NCBI GenBank assembly: GCA_963675565.2
Contig: CAXXYD010000002.1
Location: 248,001-312,000, forward strand
DNA: 64,000 nucleotides
Direction: 5' to 3'
From: JARRKU01 sp963675565
GTDB lineage: Bacteria; Desulfobacterota; Desulfobacteria; Desulfobacterales; Desulfosarcinaceae
The translations under genes were made by a program, and so were the position numbers. Shown here one piece after another: positions 42,981 through 52,102 of the stretch. Each line of letters starts with the position of its first letter. The first letter of the stretch is position 1. The notes beneath the pieces are model-generated. The model ran no database searches. It was not told where the DNA came from and saw only the letters and a list, made by a program, of their open reading frames with translations.

Positions 42981-44069
42981 TCAGTCGCTGTTCCCGGTGA
43001 TCTCTACGAATTGCTGGTATTTGGTGCGATAAATCTCGGCCAGAGTGAGAAATCCGGTCACCACGAGCGGACCATAAATAATACCCAGAATACCGAACAG
43101 CTTCAGACCGCCGACAATAGCCAAAAAAACCAGCAGGGGATGCATCCGCACACGCTGGCCCACCAATTTGGGTTTGAACAGATACTCCGTACCCATGGAC
43201 AGAACAAGGTAAAACACGATAAAAAAAACCCCGGCGGCCAAGCGGCCCGTCAAGAAAAGATAGATCGCCGTCGGGATAAACACCACTCCGATGCCGATAA
43301 TGGGCAAGAACGCCAGCAGTCCCATGATCACGCCCCATAAAAATGCCGAAGGAAGTCCGAAAAACCAGAACACCAAACCGCCCAGCCCTCCCTGGATCAA
43401 TCCGCCGAAACCATTTCCCACCAGGATGGCCCCGGCCATCTCGTTGAATTTATCGATCAGCAGCCATTCCTCATCGCTGGGCAGCGGCGAAAGATTCACG
43501 ATATAGCCAATCAGTTTCTCTCCGTCCAGAAACAGGAAATATACGACCAGCAACATAAGGAAAAAGTTGACCACAAAAGCAAGTGTATTGGATGCAATGG
43601 CCCGGGCCTGTTCGTAAAGGAAGAAGCCGACGAATTTGGCCACTTCCGAAACAGCATTTTTGAGTTGATCGCCGGTGAGTTCATAGTTGAATTTAGCTAA
43701 AACGCTATTGGCATTTTCCAAAATTTGGCTGTCCCGCAAAAGGGTGGTGATCTGGTCGTTGATCACGGCCCCCTTGGCCATTTGATAAAGTCCAAAGGCC
43801 TGCTGAGTGAGACTTCCCACAAAAAAGACAATGGGAACGAAAAGCAAAAAGAAAATCAGGATACAGGTCACCAGGGAGGCCAACGACGACCTTATATTCG
43901 GGCTGCGGTCGATGATCCGGTACAGGGGAAAGAAAATAGCGCTGACTACAGCGCCCAGAATTAAAATCGATAAAAAAGGCAACAAAAGCCAACCCAGCAA
44001 AAAAAAGGAAACCAGGAAACAAGCCAGGAAAAACCACAATATGGGATTTCGGGGGATCACGTCACCCAT
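42981..44069 (-). CDS. AI-2E/PerM-family membrane permease
   Basis: This 362-residue integral membrane protein has about seven or eight helices. The family pattern includes FLLGWLLLPFLSILILGAVV, FFPLYRIIDRSPNIRS, a soluble helical region, VVNFFLMLLVVYFLFLDGEK, and FLWGVIMGLLAFLPIIGIGV with the conserved LxPxxG motif. AI-2E-family proteins move small solutes or ions across the inner membrane; the substrate here is not evident. It ends 40 nt upstream of gyrA. Confidence 0.9.
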   Translation of the reverse strand: MGDVIPRNPILWFFLACFLVSFFLLGWLLLPFLSILILGAVVSAIFFPLYRIIDRSPNIRSSLASLVTCILIFFLLFVPIVFFVGSLTQQAFGLYQMAKGAVINDQITTLLRDSQILENANSVLAKFNYELTGDQLKNAVSEVAKFVGFFLYEQARAIASNTLAFVVNFFLMLLVVYFLFLDGEKLIGYIVNLSPLPSDEEWLLIDKFNEMAGAILVGNGFGGLIQGGLGGLVFWFFGLPSAFLWGVIMGLLAFLPIIGIGVVFIPTAIYLFLTGRLAAGVFFIVFYLVLSMGTEYLFKPKLVGQRVRMHPLLVFLAIVGGLKLFGILGIIYGPLVVTGFLTLAEIYRTKYQQFVEITGNSD

Positions 44070-44308
44070 GGCGCCTCCGATATATGGCGGTATATGCTTA
44101 AGGAAATGGAAGGCACGTGCACAAACACGCTTGACCTTTACTCATAGCAGTGGTGCTGGGAACTGGGGACGGAGATCAGTGGGGATTGTCTCCGGGCAAA
44201 CCAGAAAACGTAAGCACTGGCGTAAATATGCAATCGAAAGGGTCACCGCATGTATCGGATGGACGTAAGTCGCCCCCCCAGCGATATAAGTCCCCCTCGT
44301 GTCGGTTG

Positions 44309-44464
44309 CTAACGGCTGACCAGCGCTCCGGCAGTGACCAGCAACAACACTTCATAAATCCACATGAGGGTCAAAGAACCGAAAATGGCCATCATGATGC
44401 CGCCGCCAACAATGGCCGGTACGCCACAGAAAACCAGAATTCCCAATCGTCGACTGATATCCAT
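44309..44464 (-). CDS. Very small two-helix membrane protein
   Basis: From ATG 44464, preceded by CAGGACA, this is a 51-residue frame: MDISRRLGILVFCGVPAIVG (first helix), then MAIFGSLTLMWIYEVLLLVT (second helix) and a short tail. The longer frame start at 44572 is less likely. There is no recognised family. Its size suits small inner-membrane proteins often missed in annotation. Confidence 0.5.
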   Translation of the reverse strand: MDISRRLGILVFCGVPAIVGGGIMMAIFGSLTLMWIYEVLLLVTAGALVSR

Positions 44465-44572
44465 CGTGAATGTCCTGAAATCATTAAAAAGTTCAAAAAC
44501 GAAGGCTTCCGGCGCAACCCGGCCAGCGCTTTCCGAAAGCATTGTGCAAGTTACCACCGGTTGATGTTTCAT

Positions 44573-45040
44573 CTACCTTAAAACACCATCAATTGTGGCT
44601 GGGTTGTACCAGTAACTCTCTTAAATGTAAAGCCAAAAAGCGTTAAACCGACGCGGCGCAGCATAAACTTGAATGACGGATTGGAAATCAATCAAGCCGC
44701 CTGTTCGAAAAACGGTCAGAAGCCCCTTGTATTGATATTGGTGAATTCGAAAAAAGAACGAATTGGTCCCCGTTTCAGGTTATGGCAGACGCCAACTTTA
44801 TTATTAATTCGACCGGATCCTTGCCTAAAACGTAAAACGGAAGCGCCATAAACCTGGGGCCGGAGGGCCGGGCTTTGTGCGGGCCCGCGCGGATTCATTG
44901 ACCCTTGCAACTAGGGTATGATACGGCTCTTTAGGGAGAACCACGGGGCAACACTTCAGGATTCATATCAGGATGGCTTGTTTACCGATAGGGAATGGAT
45001 AGGTTATGGTTGTCAAAAACGGGAGCTCTTAGCCCTTCTC
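44573..45040. other. Gap of about 470 nt upstream of the NRDE gene
   Basis: A 60-codon plus-strand frame (44669-44851) and the 5' extension of the NRDE frame lie here. Neither has motifs, and I consider both non-coding. No RNA gene or terminator is recognised. Confidence 0.4.
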
Positions 45041-45835
45041 ATGTGCCTGATTCTCTTTGCATACGACACCCACCCGAGTTACCGGCTGATTCTTGCCGCC
45101 AATCGGGATGAATTCTATGAACGGCCTTCCGCACGCCTGGGGTTCTGGAAAGACCACCCCCAAATTCTCGCCGGCCGGGATCTGAAAATGTCGGGCACAT
45201 GGATGGGCATTACACGACAGGGGAAAATTGCTGCCGTCACCAATTACCGCGAAGCGGCAGTCCAAAACATTGACGCGCCGTCCCGCGGTCATATCGTTTC
45301 GGATTATCTTTGCAGCGAAACAAACGCCGAAGGGTACCTTGAAAAAATCGAAGGCGCCGGACATCGTTACAATGGGTTCAACCTTTTGATCGGAGACACC
45401 AGCGCGCTCTACTATTACTCCAACAGAGGCGGTGCGCCCATCACACTGGAACCCGGGGTGCATGGCCTGAGCAATCACCTGCTCAACACCCCCTGGCCCA
45501 AAGTCACCCGGGGCAAAAAACGGCTGACAGCCATCATCGAATCTTCGCAGCGCCAAATATCGGATCGGCTGTCATTGCTTTTACAAAGCCGGGAACCGGC
45601 ACCGGACCATCAACTGCCTGAAACAGGTGTCGGTTATGCCAGGGAAAAAATGTTGTCCCCAATCTTCATTGCCAGCCCCGACTACGGCACACGATGCTCC
45701 ACCATCCTGATGATGGATCACAACAGGAGCGTGCAGATAACGGAACTGACCTGGCAGTCTAACCGGATCCCACCTGAAATTGAGGCCAAACGCGAGTTCA
45801 GATTTACGATGGACGATGTCACAAATTATGTTTAG
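45041..45835 (+). CDS. NRDE/TANGO2-family protein
   Basis: The start at 45041 is chosen because it gives MCLILFAYDTHPSYRLILAA, where Cys2 is the expected N-terminal nucleophile after Met removal; an upstream extension of 41 codons would bury it. The name-giving ANRDE motif (AANRDEFYERPS) follows, then MSGTWMGITRQGKIAAVTNY, NLLIGDTSALYYYSN, VHGLSNHLLN and TRCSTILMMDHNRSV. The 264-residue protein fits the family. TANGO2 relatives have been linked to heme handling and lipid metabolism; the role in bacteria is unsettled. Confidence 0.85.
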   Translation: MCLILFAYDTHPSYRLILAANRDEFYERPSARLGFWKDHPQILAGRDLKMSGTWMGITRQGKIAAVTNYREAAVQNIDAPSRGHIVSDYLCSETNAEGYLEKIEGAGHRYNGFNLLIGDTSALYYYSNRGGAPITLEPGVHGLSNHLLNTPWPKVTRGKKRLTAIIESSQRQISDRLSLLLQSREPAPDHQLPETGVGYAREKMLSPIFIASPDYGTRCSTILMMDHNRSVQITELTWQSNRIPPEIEAKREFRFTMDDVTNYV

Positions 45836-46012
45836 GTGTTTGTCAAAGGACCGGCAATTCCCTGCAAAAGCCTCGAATCAAAGCCAAAATATCAAGTGAT
45901 GCCTGCGCTCTACTTTTTTAAGATCAGAGGCTCCCGCCAGTTTTGAGCTTTGGATTTTGATATTTGATATGGGAAAGGGCCTTCGGCTGCATCCAGAAAT
46001 ACTGTAACGGGA

Positions 46013-46897
46013 TCAGGATAAATTCCCATGGTATCGAATGAGCCCCTCTTGGGCCACAGTGGCGGCCAACCGGCCATCCTGGGTAAAGAAACGGCCGATA
46101 TTCAACCCCCTGGCCTGGCTGGCGCTGGGACTGTCGATGGAATAGAGCAGCCACTGGTCGATGCGGAAAGGGCGATGAAACCACATGGCATGGTCCAGGC
46201 TGGCCATCTGCATCTCCGGCTCCCAATAAGTGTGGCCGTGAGGATAAAGCGAGGTGGTCACGAGGTTGAAATCCGACGCATAGGCCAGCATGTAGCGGTG
46301 GGTGGCGGCGTCATTGGGAATGGGCTTGACCGTCCGAAACCAGACATGTCTGCGGGCGGTTCGTTTATCCGGTTTGAAAGGATTCACGGGATCCACCGGT
46401 CGGATTTCGATGGGTTTTTCACAGAGTATTTTCTCCCGGACGCCGGGGGGAATCTGATCCGCATATCGCAGGGCCATGTCCATTTCAGAGGCAATACCGT
46501 CCGGGCCGGGAACTTCGGGCATTTCATCCTGGTGCTCGAATCCGGTTTCCTCTCGCTGGAAGGAGGCCGACATAAAGAAAATAGGACGGCCCTTCTGAAC
46601 GGCTTTAACCCGCCGGGTGGTAAAACTCTTGCCGTCGCGCATGCACTCAACGGTATAGACAATGGGTTTGGTGGCATCTCCGGGGCGCAGGAAATAGCCG
46701 TGCAGGCTGTGCGCCGGACGCTCTACCGAAACGGTGTGCGAAGCGGCCGACAGCGCCTGGCCCAGGACCTGCCCGCCGAACACACTTCCAAAACCCAGGT
46801 CCTGGCTCTCTCCGCGGAAGATGTTCTCCTCAATTTCCTCGAGCTCCAATAGTCGCAGCAGTTCCGCCAGCACATCCCCCTGGACGCATACGCTCAT
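46013..46897 (-). CDS. tesB: Acyl-CoA thioesterase II
   Basis: This 294-residue double hotdog protein starts at ATG 46897 behind AAAGGAG; the open frame upstream to 47056 is not used. It shows FRGESQDLGFGSVFGGQVLG, QALSAASHTV, HSLHGYFLRPGD, FTTRRVKAVQKGRPIF, LASLDHAMWFHRPFRIDQWL with the catalytic Asp, and GRFFTQDGRLAATVAQEGLI with the catalytic Gln. It hydrolyses medium and long acyl-CoA to free acids. No operon partner is seen; it is convergent with the NRDE gene. Confidence 0.95.
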   Translation of the reverse strand: MSVCVQGDVLAELLRLLELEEIEENIFRGESQDLGFGSVFGGQVLGQALSAASHTVSVERPAHSLHGYFLRPGDATKPIVYTVECMRDGKSFTTRRVKAVQKGRPIFFMSASFQREETGFEHQDEMPEVPGPDGIASEMDMALRYADQIPPGVREKILCEKPIEIRPVDPVNPFKPDKRTARRHVWFRTVKPIPNDAATHRYMLAYASDFNLVTTSLYPHGHTYWEPEMQMASLDHAMWFHRPFRIDQWLLYSIDSPSASQARGLNIGRFFTQDGRLAATVAQEGLIRYHGNLS

Positions 46898-47160
46898 GGC
46901 ACATCTCCTTTCCGAAAGCATCAGTTGGAAGCGGGGCCCAAAAGATCCGGCCGTGGGCAGCCCCTGAAAAAGCCCCATAGCCGGATACGAACAAGGGTTA
47001 TATTCAATACCGGGGAACTGCAAGTCATGCATCGCCCATTGTGGCTCACGCCGCACAGGGGACTGGTTTTATAGGCAGACAGAATCGCGCAACGCGTTAC
47101 TCATAACTTTCAACACGTCCCTGCCTGCAACCTGGCCCCATGAACCCTGCTTTTCAGGAC

Positions 47161-48258
47161 CTAATAAATGGACAACGTCGATTGGGCATCGAAGATATGC
47201 AGATGGTTCAGATTCAGGGCCAGCAAAAGCTTTTCCCCCGGATTGATTCTGCGCCGCCCGTCGCTTCTGGCGACAAATTTAACCCCGCACAGATCCATGT
47301 GCATGTTGGTTTCGCTGCCCAGCGGTTCAACGACATCCACCACACCTTCCACCTTCCATGCCTCGGGTATATGGCCGTTGCCATTATCCGGTTTCAGGTC
47401 TTCGGTACGCAGCCCCATCATCACTCGCTGGCCGTCTATCAGGCTACTTTCCGGCCGCTCGGGTACGGGAACCTGCATCCGCTCGTTGAAACGAAGGGCA
47501 AACCCGCCGGCCGTGGCAACCACCAGCGCCGGAACCAGGTTCATCGGTGGGGAGCCGATGAAACCGGCCACAAAAGTGTTCACCGGTCTTTGAAAGATGT
47601 CAATGGGATTGCCAACTTGCTCGATGGTTCCATCCCGCATCACCACAATCCGGTCGGCCAGGGTCATGGCCTCGATCTGGTCGTGGGTGACATAAATGAT
47701 GGTGGTGGCCACCTTGCGGTGAAGCCGCTTGATCTCCAGGCGCATCTGGGTGCGCAGCTTGGCATCCAGGTTGGAAAGAGGCTCATCGAACAGAAACACG
47801 GCGGGGTGGCGCACAATAGCCCTGCCCATGGCCACGCGCTGCCGCTGCCCGCCGGACAACTCGTGCGGTTTTCGCTTGAGCAGGTCGGCCAGTTCGAGCA
47901 ATTGTGCGGCTTTCAACACCCGCGCTTCAATTTCATCCTTGGGCACCTTTCGCAATTTCAGGCCGAAAGACATGTTCTTATAAACATTCATATGGGGATA
48001 GAGGGCGTAATTCTGGAACACCATGGCCGCGTCCCGGTCCTTGGGCGCCATGTCGTTGACCACTTTTTCATCGATCCGAATCTGCCCCGAGGTTATTTTT
48101 TCGAGTCCGGCGATCATCCTCAAGGTAGTGGATTTTCCACACCCGGATGGACCGACGAGAACCACAAATTCTTTATGGGCAACATCGAGATCAATGCCAT
48201 GGACAACCTCGGTCTGACCATAACTTTTAACAACTTCCCTCAACTCAACCCTGGCCAT
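47161..48258 (-). CDS. ugpC: Ugp/Msm-type ABC transporter ATP-binding protein
   Basis: This 365-residue ATPase has Walker A GPSGCGKST at 36-44, the Q-loop, the signature LSGGQRQRVAMGRAIVRHPA, Walker B FLFDEPLSNLDAKLR and the switch His in IIYVTHDQIEAM. The C-terminal about 120 residues form TOBE/MOE domains with the MMGLRTEDLK motif seen in MalK/UgpC. It energises the permease pair on the opposite strand. It is divergent from ugpB with a 330-nt shared promoter region. The symbol is inferred from context; sugar-specific homologues look alike. Confidence 0.9.
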   Translation of the reverse strand: MARVELREVVKSYGQTEVVHGIDLDVAHKEFVVLVGPSGCGKSTTLRMIAGLEKITSGQIRIDEKVVNDMAPKDRDAAMVFQNYALYPHMNVYKNMSFGLKLRKVPKDEIEARVLKAAQLLELADLLKRKPHELSGGQRQRVAMGRAIVRHPAVFLFDEPLSNLDAKLRTQMRLEIKRLHRKVATTIIYVTHDQIEAMTLADRIVVMRDGTIEQVGNPIDIFQRPVNTFVAGFIGSPPMNLVPALVVATAGGFALRFNERMQVPVPERPESSLIDGQRVMMGLRTEDLKPDNGNGHIPEAWKVEGVVDVVEPLGSETNMHMDLCGVKFVARSDGRRRINPGEKLLLALNLNHLHIFDAQSTLSIY

Positions 48259-48439
48259 CGCATACTCCTAAAAAAGTTGACGGTCGCCCCAGACCTGCAA
48301 ATCGCTTGACCGCCTATTCCATCAGGCGCCGCCCTGCTATTGAAAACCATGATTGGATCATTTAAGTCAAGCCCTGATTGGCCATCGGTTCAGGCGACCG
48401 GCACCATCCGGCCATACGTGCCCCCTGTCCGCTTTAGAC

Positions 48440-48469
48440 TTGACCTGCTGACGCAATTGCCGGTAATGT
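48440..48469 (+). promoter_or_regulatory. Candidate sigma-70 promoter for ugpBAE
   Basis: TTGACC (48440-48445) and TAATGT (48464-48469) are spaced by 18 bp, about 120 nt ahead of the ugpB start, within the divergent ugpC/ugpB interval. The match is good for -35 and moderate for -10. No Pho-box could be confirmed by eye. Confidence 0.35.
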
Positions 48470-48588
48470 GGGTTGCCTTTTGGCTCCTTCCTTATTTTCA
48501 GCAGTGCAAAAAAATTAGCGCGTCATCGATTGGGAGCCTGGCTTCAGGTCATTTTTCACCAACAGAGGATCGATAAGGAGGGTTTGTG

Positions 48589-49914
48589 ATGAGAGCGGCT
48601 AAACTATTTTTCACAACGACACTACTGTTTGCCATTTTTACAGTTACCCAGGCCATGGCCGGGCCCATTGAAATCCATTGGTGGCACGCCATGCGCAGCG
48701 CCAGGGGTGAGACGGTCAAAACCATGGTCCAAAAATTCAATGCCTCCCAGGACAAGTACGTGGTCATCGAAACCAACAAGGGGGACTACGATGAAACAGT
48801 GAATGCCGGTATCGCCGCCGTTCGCGCCAAAAAGCATCCCCACCTGCTGCAGTCGTTCGAAGTGGGTACCCAGACCATGATGCTTTCCGGGGTGGTGTAC
48901 CCGGTTTACCAGTTGATGAAGGATGCCGGCTATAACATCAACTGGAAGGACTACATGCAGCCGGTGCTCTCCTACTATATGGATGCCAACGGCAACCTGA
49001 TGTCCATGCCTTTCAACTCCTCCACCCCCGTCATGTACTACAACGTGGACCTGTTCAAAAAGGCCGGACTGCCGGCCCTTTCCAGGGAAGAACCCGTAAC
49101 CTGGGACCAGTTGGGTGAAATGCTAAAGAAAATTGTTGCCTCCGGCGTGCCCGGCGGCATGGTGACCGCCTGGCAGTCCTGGACCCAGATTGAAAATTAC
49201 AGCGCCATCCACAACATTCCATTTGCCACCCGGGCCAACGGATACAAGGGTTTGGATTGCGAATTGACCATTAACAATGACAAGGTGGTCAATCACATCA
49301 CCCGACTCAAAAACTGGATGGGTGACAAGCGCTTCTTTTACGGCGGCCAGAAATACCAGGGCCCCAAAGCGGAGTTTATCGCCCAGAATGCGGCGGTCTA
49401 TATCGACTCGATCAGCGCCATCGCCAAACTGAAAAAAGCGGTCAAGGATTTTACCTGGGATGCGGCCCCGCTGCCTGTGGAGGCCTGGATGACGGCACCC
49501 CAGAACAGCATCATCGGCGGCGCCTCCAACTGGGTGCTCAAAGGCCATAAAAAAGGCGACTACGCCGGCGTAGCAGCCTTTCTCGCCTTTTTGGCGACCC
49601 CCGAAATGCAGGAATTCTGGCATATGGAGACCGGCTATTTCCCCATCACCCAATCCGCCTATCGCAGCCTCAAAGCCAAAGGCTATTACGACGAACAACC
49701 TTACCAGGAAGTCGGTATCAAACAGATGACCCGCCGCGAACCCACCGAAATTTCCCGCGGTTTGCGCCTGGGCTACTTCATCCAGATCCGCAATATCATC
49801 AACGAGGAACTCGAGTTGGTCTGGAACGACACCAAATCACCCCAAACGGCAATGGACAGTGCCGTCAAACGCAGCAACGAACAATTGCGGCAGTTTGAAA
49901 AAATATATAAATAA
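48589..49914 (+). CDS. ugpB: Solute-binding protein of Ugp-type importer
   Basis: This 441-residue protein starts at ATG 48589, 7 nt after GGAGG. A signal peptide occupies residues 1-24 (KLFFTTTLLFAIFTVTQAMA). The mature family-1 binding protein shows IEIHWWHAMRSARGETVKTM, YDETVNAGIAAVRAKKHPHL, MPFNSSTPVMYYNVDLFKKA, TAWQSWTQIENYSAIHNIPF and NSIIGGASNWVLKGH, closely following UgpB (sn-glycerol-3-phosphate/glycerophosphocholine binding). It is the first gene of ugpB-A-E. No phosphodiesterase (ugpQ) is nearby. Ligand is inferred from resemblance. Confidence 0.88.
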   Translation: MRAAKLFFTTTLLFAIFTVTQAMAGPIEIHWWHAMRSARGETVKTMVQKFNASQDKYVVIETNKGDYDETVNAGIAAVRAKKHPHLLQSFEVGTQTMMLSGVVYPVYQLMKDAGYNINWKDYMQPVLSYYMDANGNLMSMPFNSSTPVMYYNVDLFKKAGLPALSREEPVTWDQLGEMLKKIVASGVPGGMVTAWQSWTQIENYSAIHNIPFATRANGYKGLDCELTINNDKVVNHITRLKNWMGDKRFFYGGQKYQGPKAEFIAQNAAVYIDSISAIAKLKKAVKDFTWDAAPLPVEAWMTAPQNSIIGGASNWVLKGHKKGDYAGVAAFLAFLATPEMQEFWHMETGYFPITQSAYRSLKAKGYYDEQPYQEVGIKQMTRREPTEISRGLRLGYFIQIRNIINEELELVWNDTKSPQTAMDSAVKRSNEQLRQFEKIYK

Positions 49915-49926
49915 CCAATGGTTTTG

Positions 49927-49956
49927 CAGGCCCTTGAGCCCACGTTCGGGGGCCTG
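49927..49956 (+). promoter_or_regulatory. Intercistronic hairpin between ugpB and ugpA
   Basis: CAGGCCC at 49927-49933 pairs with GGGCCTG at 49950-49956, with no following T-run. It resembles the hairpin at 460-495 in the other importer operon and probably gives high binding-protein and low permease expression by protecting the upstream mRNA end. Confidence 0.55.
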
Positions 49957-50049
49957 TAAAACGGCATGACAAGCCCACGCGTTGATTGCGCCGTAAAAAA
50001 GCCGCCACTCCGGTCAAAGCCGTAAACCACTATTTCCGTGGAGTCGCTC

Positions 50050-50940
50050 ATGGTCAAACGCTCCATTTTCTCTAACCGCCTGTTGCCTTATCTGCTGATC
50101 ATTCCCCAACTCCTGGTGACTTTGACTTTTTTCTATTGGCCGGCCGTGCAGGGGCTCGTTCAGTCGCTGATGCGCAGCGACCCGTTCGGTCTGCACAACC
50201 GCTTCATCTGGCTGGAAAACTTCTTCGACCTGTTCAAAGACCCCCTGTACCTCGGTTCCATTGGCATTACCCTGGTGTTCAGCGCTGCAGTGGCCGCTGT
50301 TTCCATTGCAACAGGCCTGTTTATCGCCGCCATGGCCAACCGCGCCCTGCACTTCAAAGCGGTGATTCGCACCTTGATCATCTGGCCCTACGCCGTCGCC
50401 CCGGCCATATCAGGCATCCTGTGGCTCTTTCTGCTTCACCCGTCCTACGGTATCGTCGCCCTGGCCGTCAACAGGTGGTTTGACGCCAACTGGAACCCGG
50501 TGCTCAACGGTTCCGACGCCATGATCATGGTCATCATGGCCAGCGCCTGGAAACAGATCAGCTATAACTTTGTCTTTTTCCTGGCGGGATTGCAGGCCGT
50601 TCCCCACTCATTGATCGAAGCGGCAGCCATGGACGGTGCCAATCCATTCAGAAGGTTCTGGAACATCACCCTGCCATTGCTGTCACCCACTCTCTTTTTC
50701 GTCACGGTGATGAATATCATTTACTCCTTTTTTGAAACCTTCGGCGTCATCCATACCGTCACCCAGGGCGGGCCGGGCGGGGCCACCAACATCCTGGTCT
50801 ATAAAGTCTATCAGGACGGTTTTATCGGTCTGAATCTGGGCTCCTCGGCCGCCCAGTCCATCGTCCTGATGAGTCTGATCGTACTGATTACTACCTTGCA
50901 GTTCCGATACGTGGAGCGCAAGGTTCACTATACGGTTTAG
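50050..50940 (+). CDS. ugpA: Ugp-type ABC permease subunit A
   Basis: This 296-residue membrane protein starts at ATG 50050, 6 nt after GGAG; a GTG four codons earlier is less likely. It has six helices (first FSNRLLPYLLIIPQLLVTLT) and the EAA loop IEAAAMDGANPFRRFWNITL, which contacts the ATPase. The sequence FETFGVIHTVTQGGPGGATN near the end is typical of UgpA/MalF-type subunits. It forms the inner-membrane channel with ugpE. The 110-nt gap after ugpB contains the hairpin. Confidence 0.9.
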   Translation: MVKRSIFSNRLLPYLLIIPQLLVTLTFFYWPAVQGLVQSLMRSDPFGLHNRFIWLENFFDLFKDPLYLGSIGITLVFSAAVAAVSIATGLFIAAMANRALHFKAVIRTLIIWPYAVAPAISGILWLFLLHPSYGIVALAVNRWFDANWNPVLNGSDAMIMVIMASAWKQISYNFVFFLAGLQAVPHSLIEAAAMDGANPFRRFWNITLPLLSPTLFFVTVMNIIYSFFETFGVIHTVTQGGPGGATNILVYKVYQDGFIGLNLGSSAAQSIVLMSLIVLITTLQFRYVERKVHYTV

Positions 50941-50976
50941 AGCGATTGAACGCAGCAAATTAGAGGCAAACGCATT

Positions 50977-51897
50977 ATGGTCGAAAAAACGCCGATTCTG
51001 GACGCCCTGACCTATATATTCCTGATACTCGGTATCGCCATTGTCGGTTTTCCCATCGTCTATGCCGTTATTGCCGCAACACTGCCCATAGAGGAGGTCT
51101 CACGGGTACCCATGCCCCTGATCCCAGGCGATCAATTCTGGACCAACATCCAGGCGGCATGGCAAAAAGGTAACCTGGGCACCAATTTGATGAACTCCTT
51201 CATCATGGCCGTGGGTATCACCATGGGCAAAATCATCGTTTCGCTCTTCGGCGCATTCTCCATTGTATACTTCGACTACCGTCTGCGGACCCTGGCCTTC
51301 GTTTCCGTCTTCTGTACCTTGATGCTGCCAGTGGAAGTGCGTATTTTACCGACCTACGAGATGGCGGCCAATCTGTTCGGGCCTCTTCAGATCCTTTGGA
51401 ATTTTCTCCACCTCGACGCCCTGGCCACCTGGATCGCAGGACATACCGTCGAAGTACATCTCGAGTGGAGCTTATTGGACAGTTACACCGGCCTGATCAT
51501 GCCGCTGATGGCTTCCGCCACATGCACCTTCCTTTTCCGTCAATTCTTCCTGACCATTCCTGAAGAGCTCTGCGAGGCCGCTAAAATGGACGGCGCTTCC
51601 ACAATGACCTTCTTCTGGCGTATCCTGCTGCCTCTGTCCAAGACCAACATCGCCGCTCTTGTTGTCATCGAATTCGTCTATGGCTGGAACCAGTATCTAT
51701 GGCCCCTGCTGATCACCACCAATCCCGACATGATGACCGCCGTCATCGGCCTCAAGAACCTGATTCCCCAGGCCGACGATCTGCCTTTCTGGAATACGGC
51801 CATGGCCGGCACCCTCATCGTCATGCTACCCCCGGTTATCGTAGTGCTGTTCATGCAGCGCTGGTTTGTCAAAGGGCTGGTGGAAAGGGAAAAATAG
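50977..51897 (+). CDS. ugpE: Ugp-type ABC permease subunit E
   Basis: This 306-residue membrane protein has about six helices (first LTYIFLILGIAIVGFPIVYA). Its EAA loop is CEAAKMDGASTMTFFWRILL, followed by EFVYGWNQYLWPLLITTN, typical for UgpE/MalG. An AGAGG precedes the ATG. It starts 36 nt after ugpA and completes the operon, which ends with the bidirectional terminator downstream. Confidence 0.9.
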   Translation: MVEKTPILDALTYIFLILGIAIVGFPIVYAVIAATLPIEEVSRVPMPLIPGDQFWTNIQAAWQKGNLGTNLMNSFIMAVGITMGKIIVSLFGAFSIVYFDYRLRTLAFVSVFCTLMLPVEVRILPTYEMAANLFGPLQILWNFLHLDALATWIAGHTVEVHLEWSLLDSYTGLIMPLMASATCTFLFRQFFLTIPEELCEAAKMDGASTMTFFWRILLPLSKTNIAALVVIEFVYGWNQYLWPLLITTNPDMMTAVIGLKNLIPQADDLPFWNTAMAGTLIVMLPPVIVVLFMQRWFVKGLVEREK

Positions 51898-52043
51898 CAA
51901 ATAAAGCCAATCTTGTTGGGATTTTTACAATTCAACTTCCGGCTTTCATAGCCGGCGCGACCAGATCATTGCCTTGCGAATCTGTTTGTAAACGCTATGT
52001 CAGGATATCGATCCATGCTCTGCTGGAGGTGTTTGCAAAAGAA

Positions 52044-52082
52044 AGGGCCCGCAGCAGATGTGCCGCGGGCCCTCCTTTTTTT
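52044..52082. terminator. Bidirectional rho-independent terminator
   Basis: AGGGCCCGC (52044-52052) pairs perfectly with GCGGGCCCT (52065-52073). A T7 run follows on the plus strand, and the minus strand reads TTTCTTTT after the stem. It closes both the ugp operon and the convergent OmpA/VWA lipoprotein gene. Confidence 0.85.
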
Positions 52083-52102
52083 CCCCGGTTCAGTTTGTTG
52101 TT

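Noticed and set aside
41562..43340. Two long plus-strand frames (274 and 316 codons) across gyrA and the AI-2E gene
   Set aside because: They are antisense shadows of strongly conserved genes; no ribosome sites or motifs.
47140..48309. Long plus-strand frame of 389 codons
   Set aside because: It lies wholly antisense to ugpC, which has complete ABC motifs; the antisense product is His/Gln-rich without any domain.
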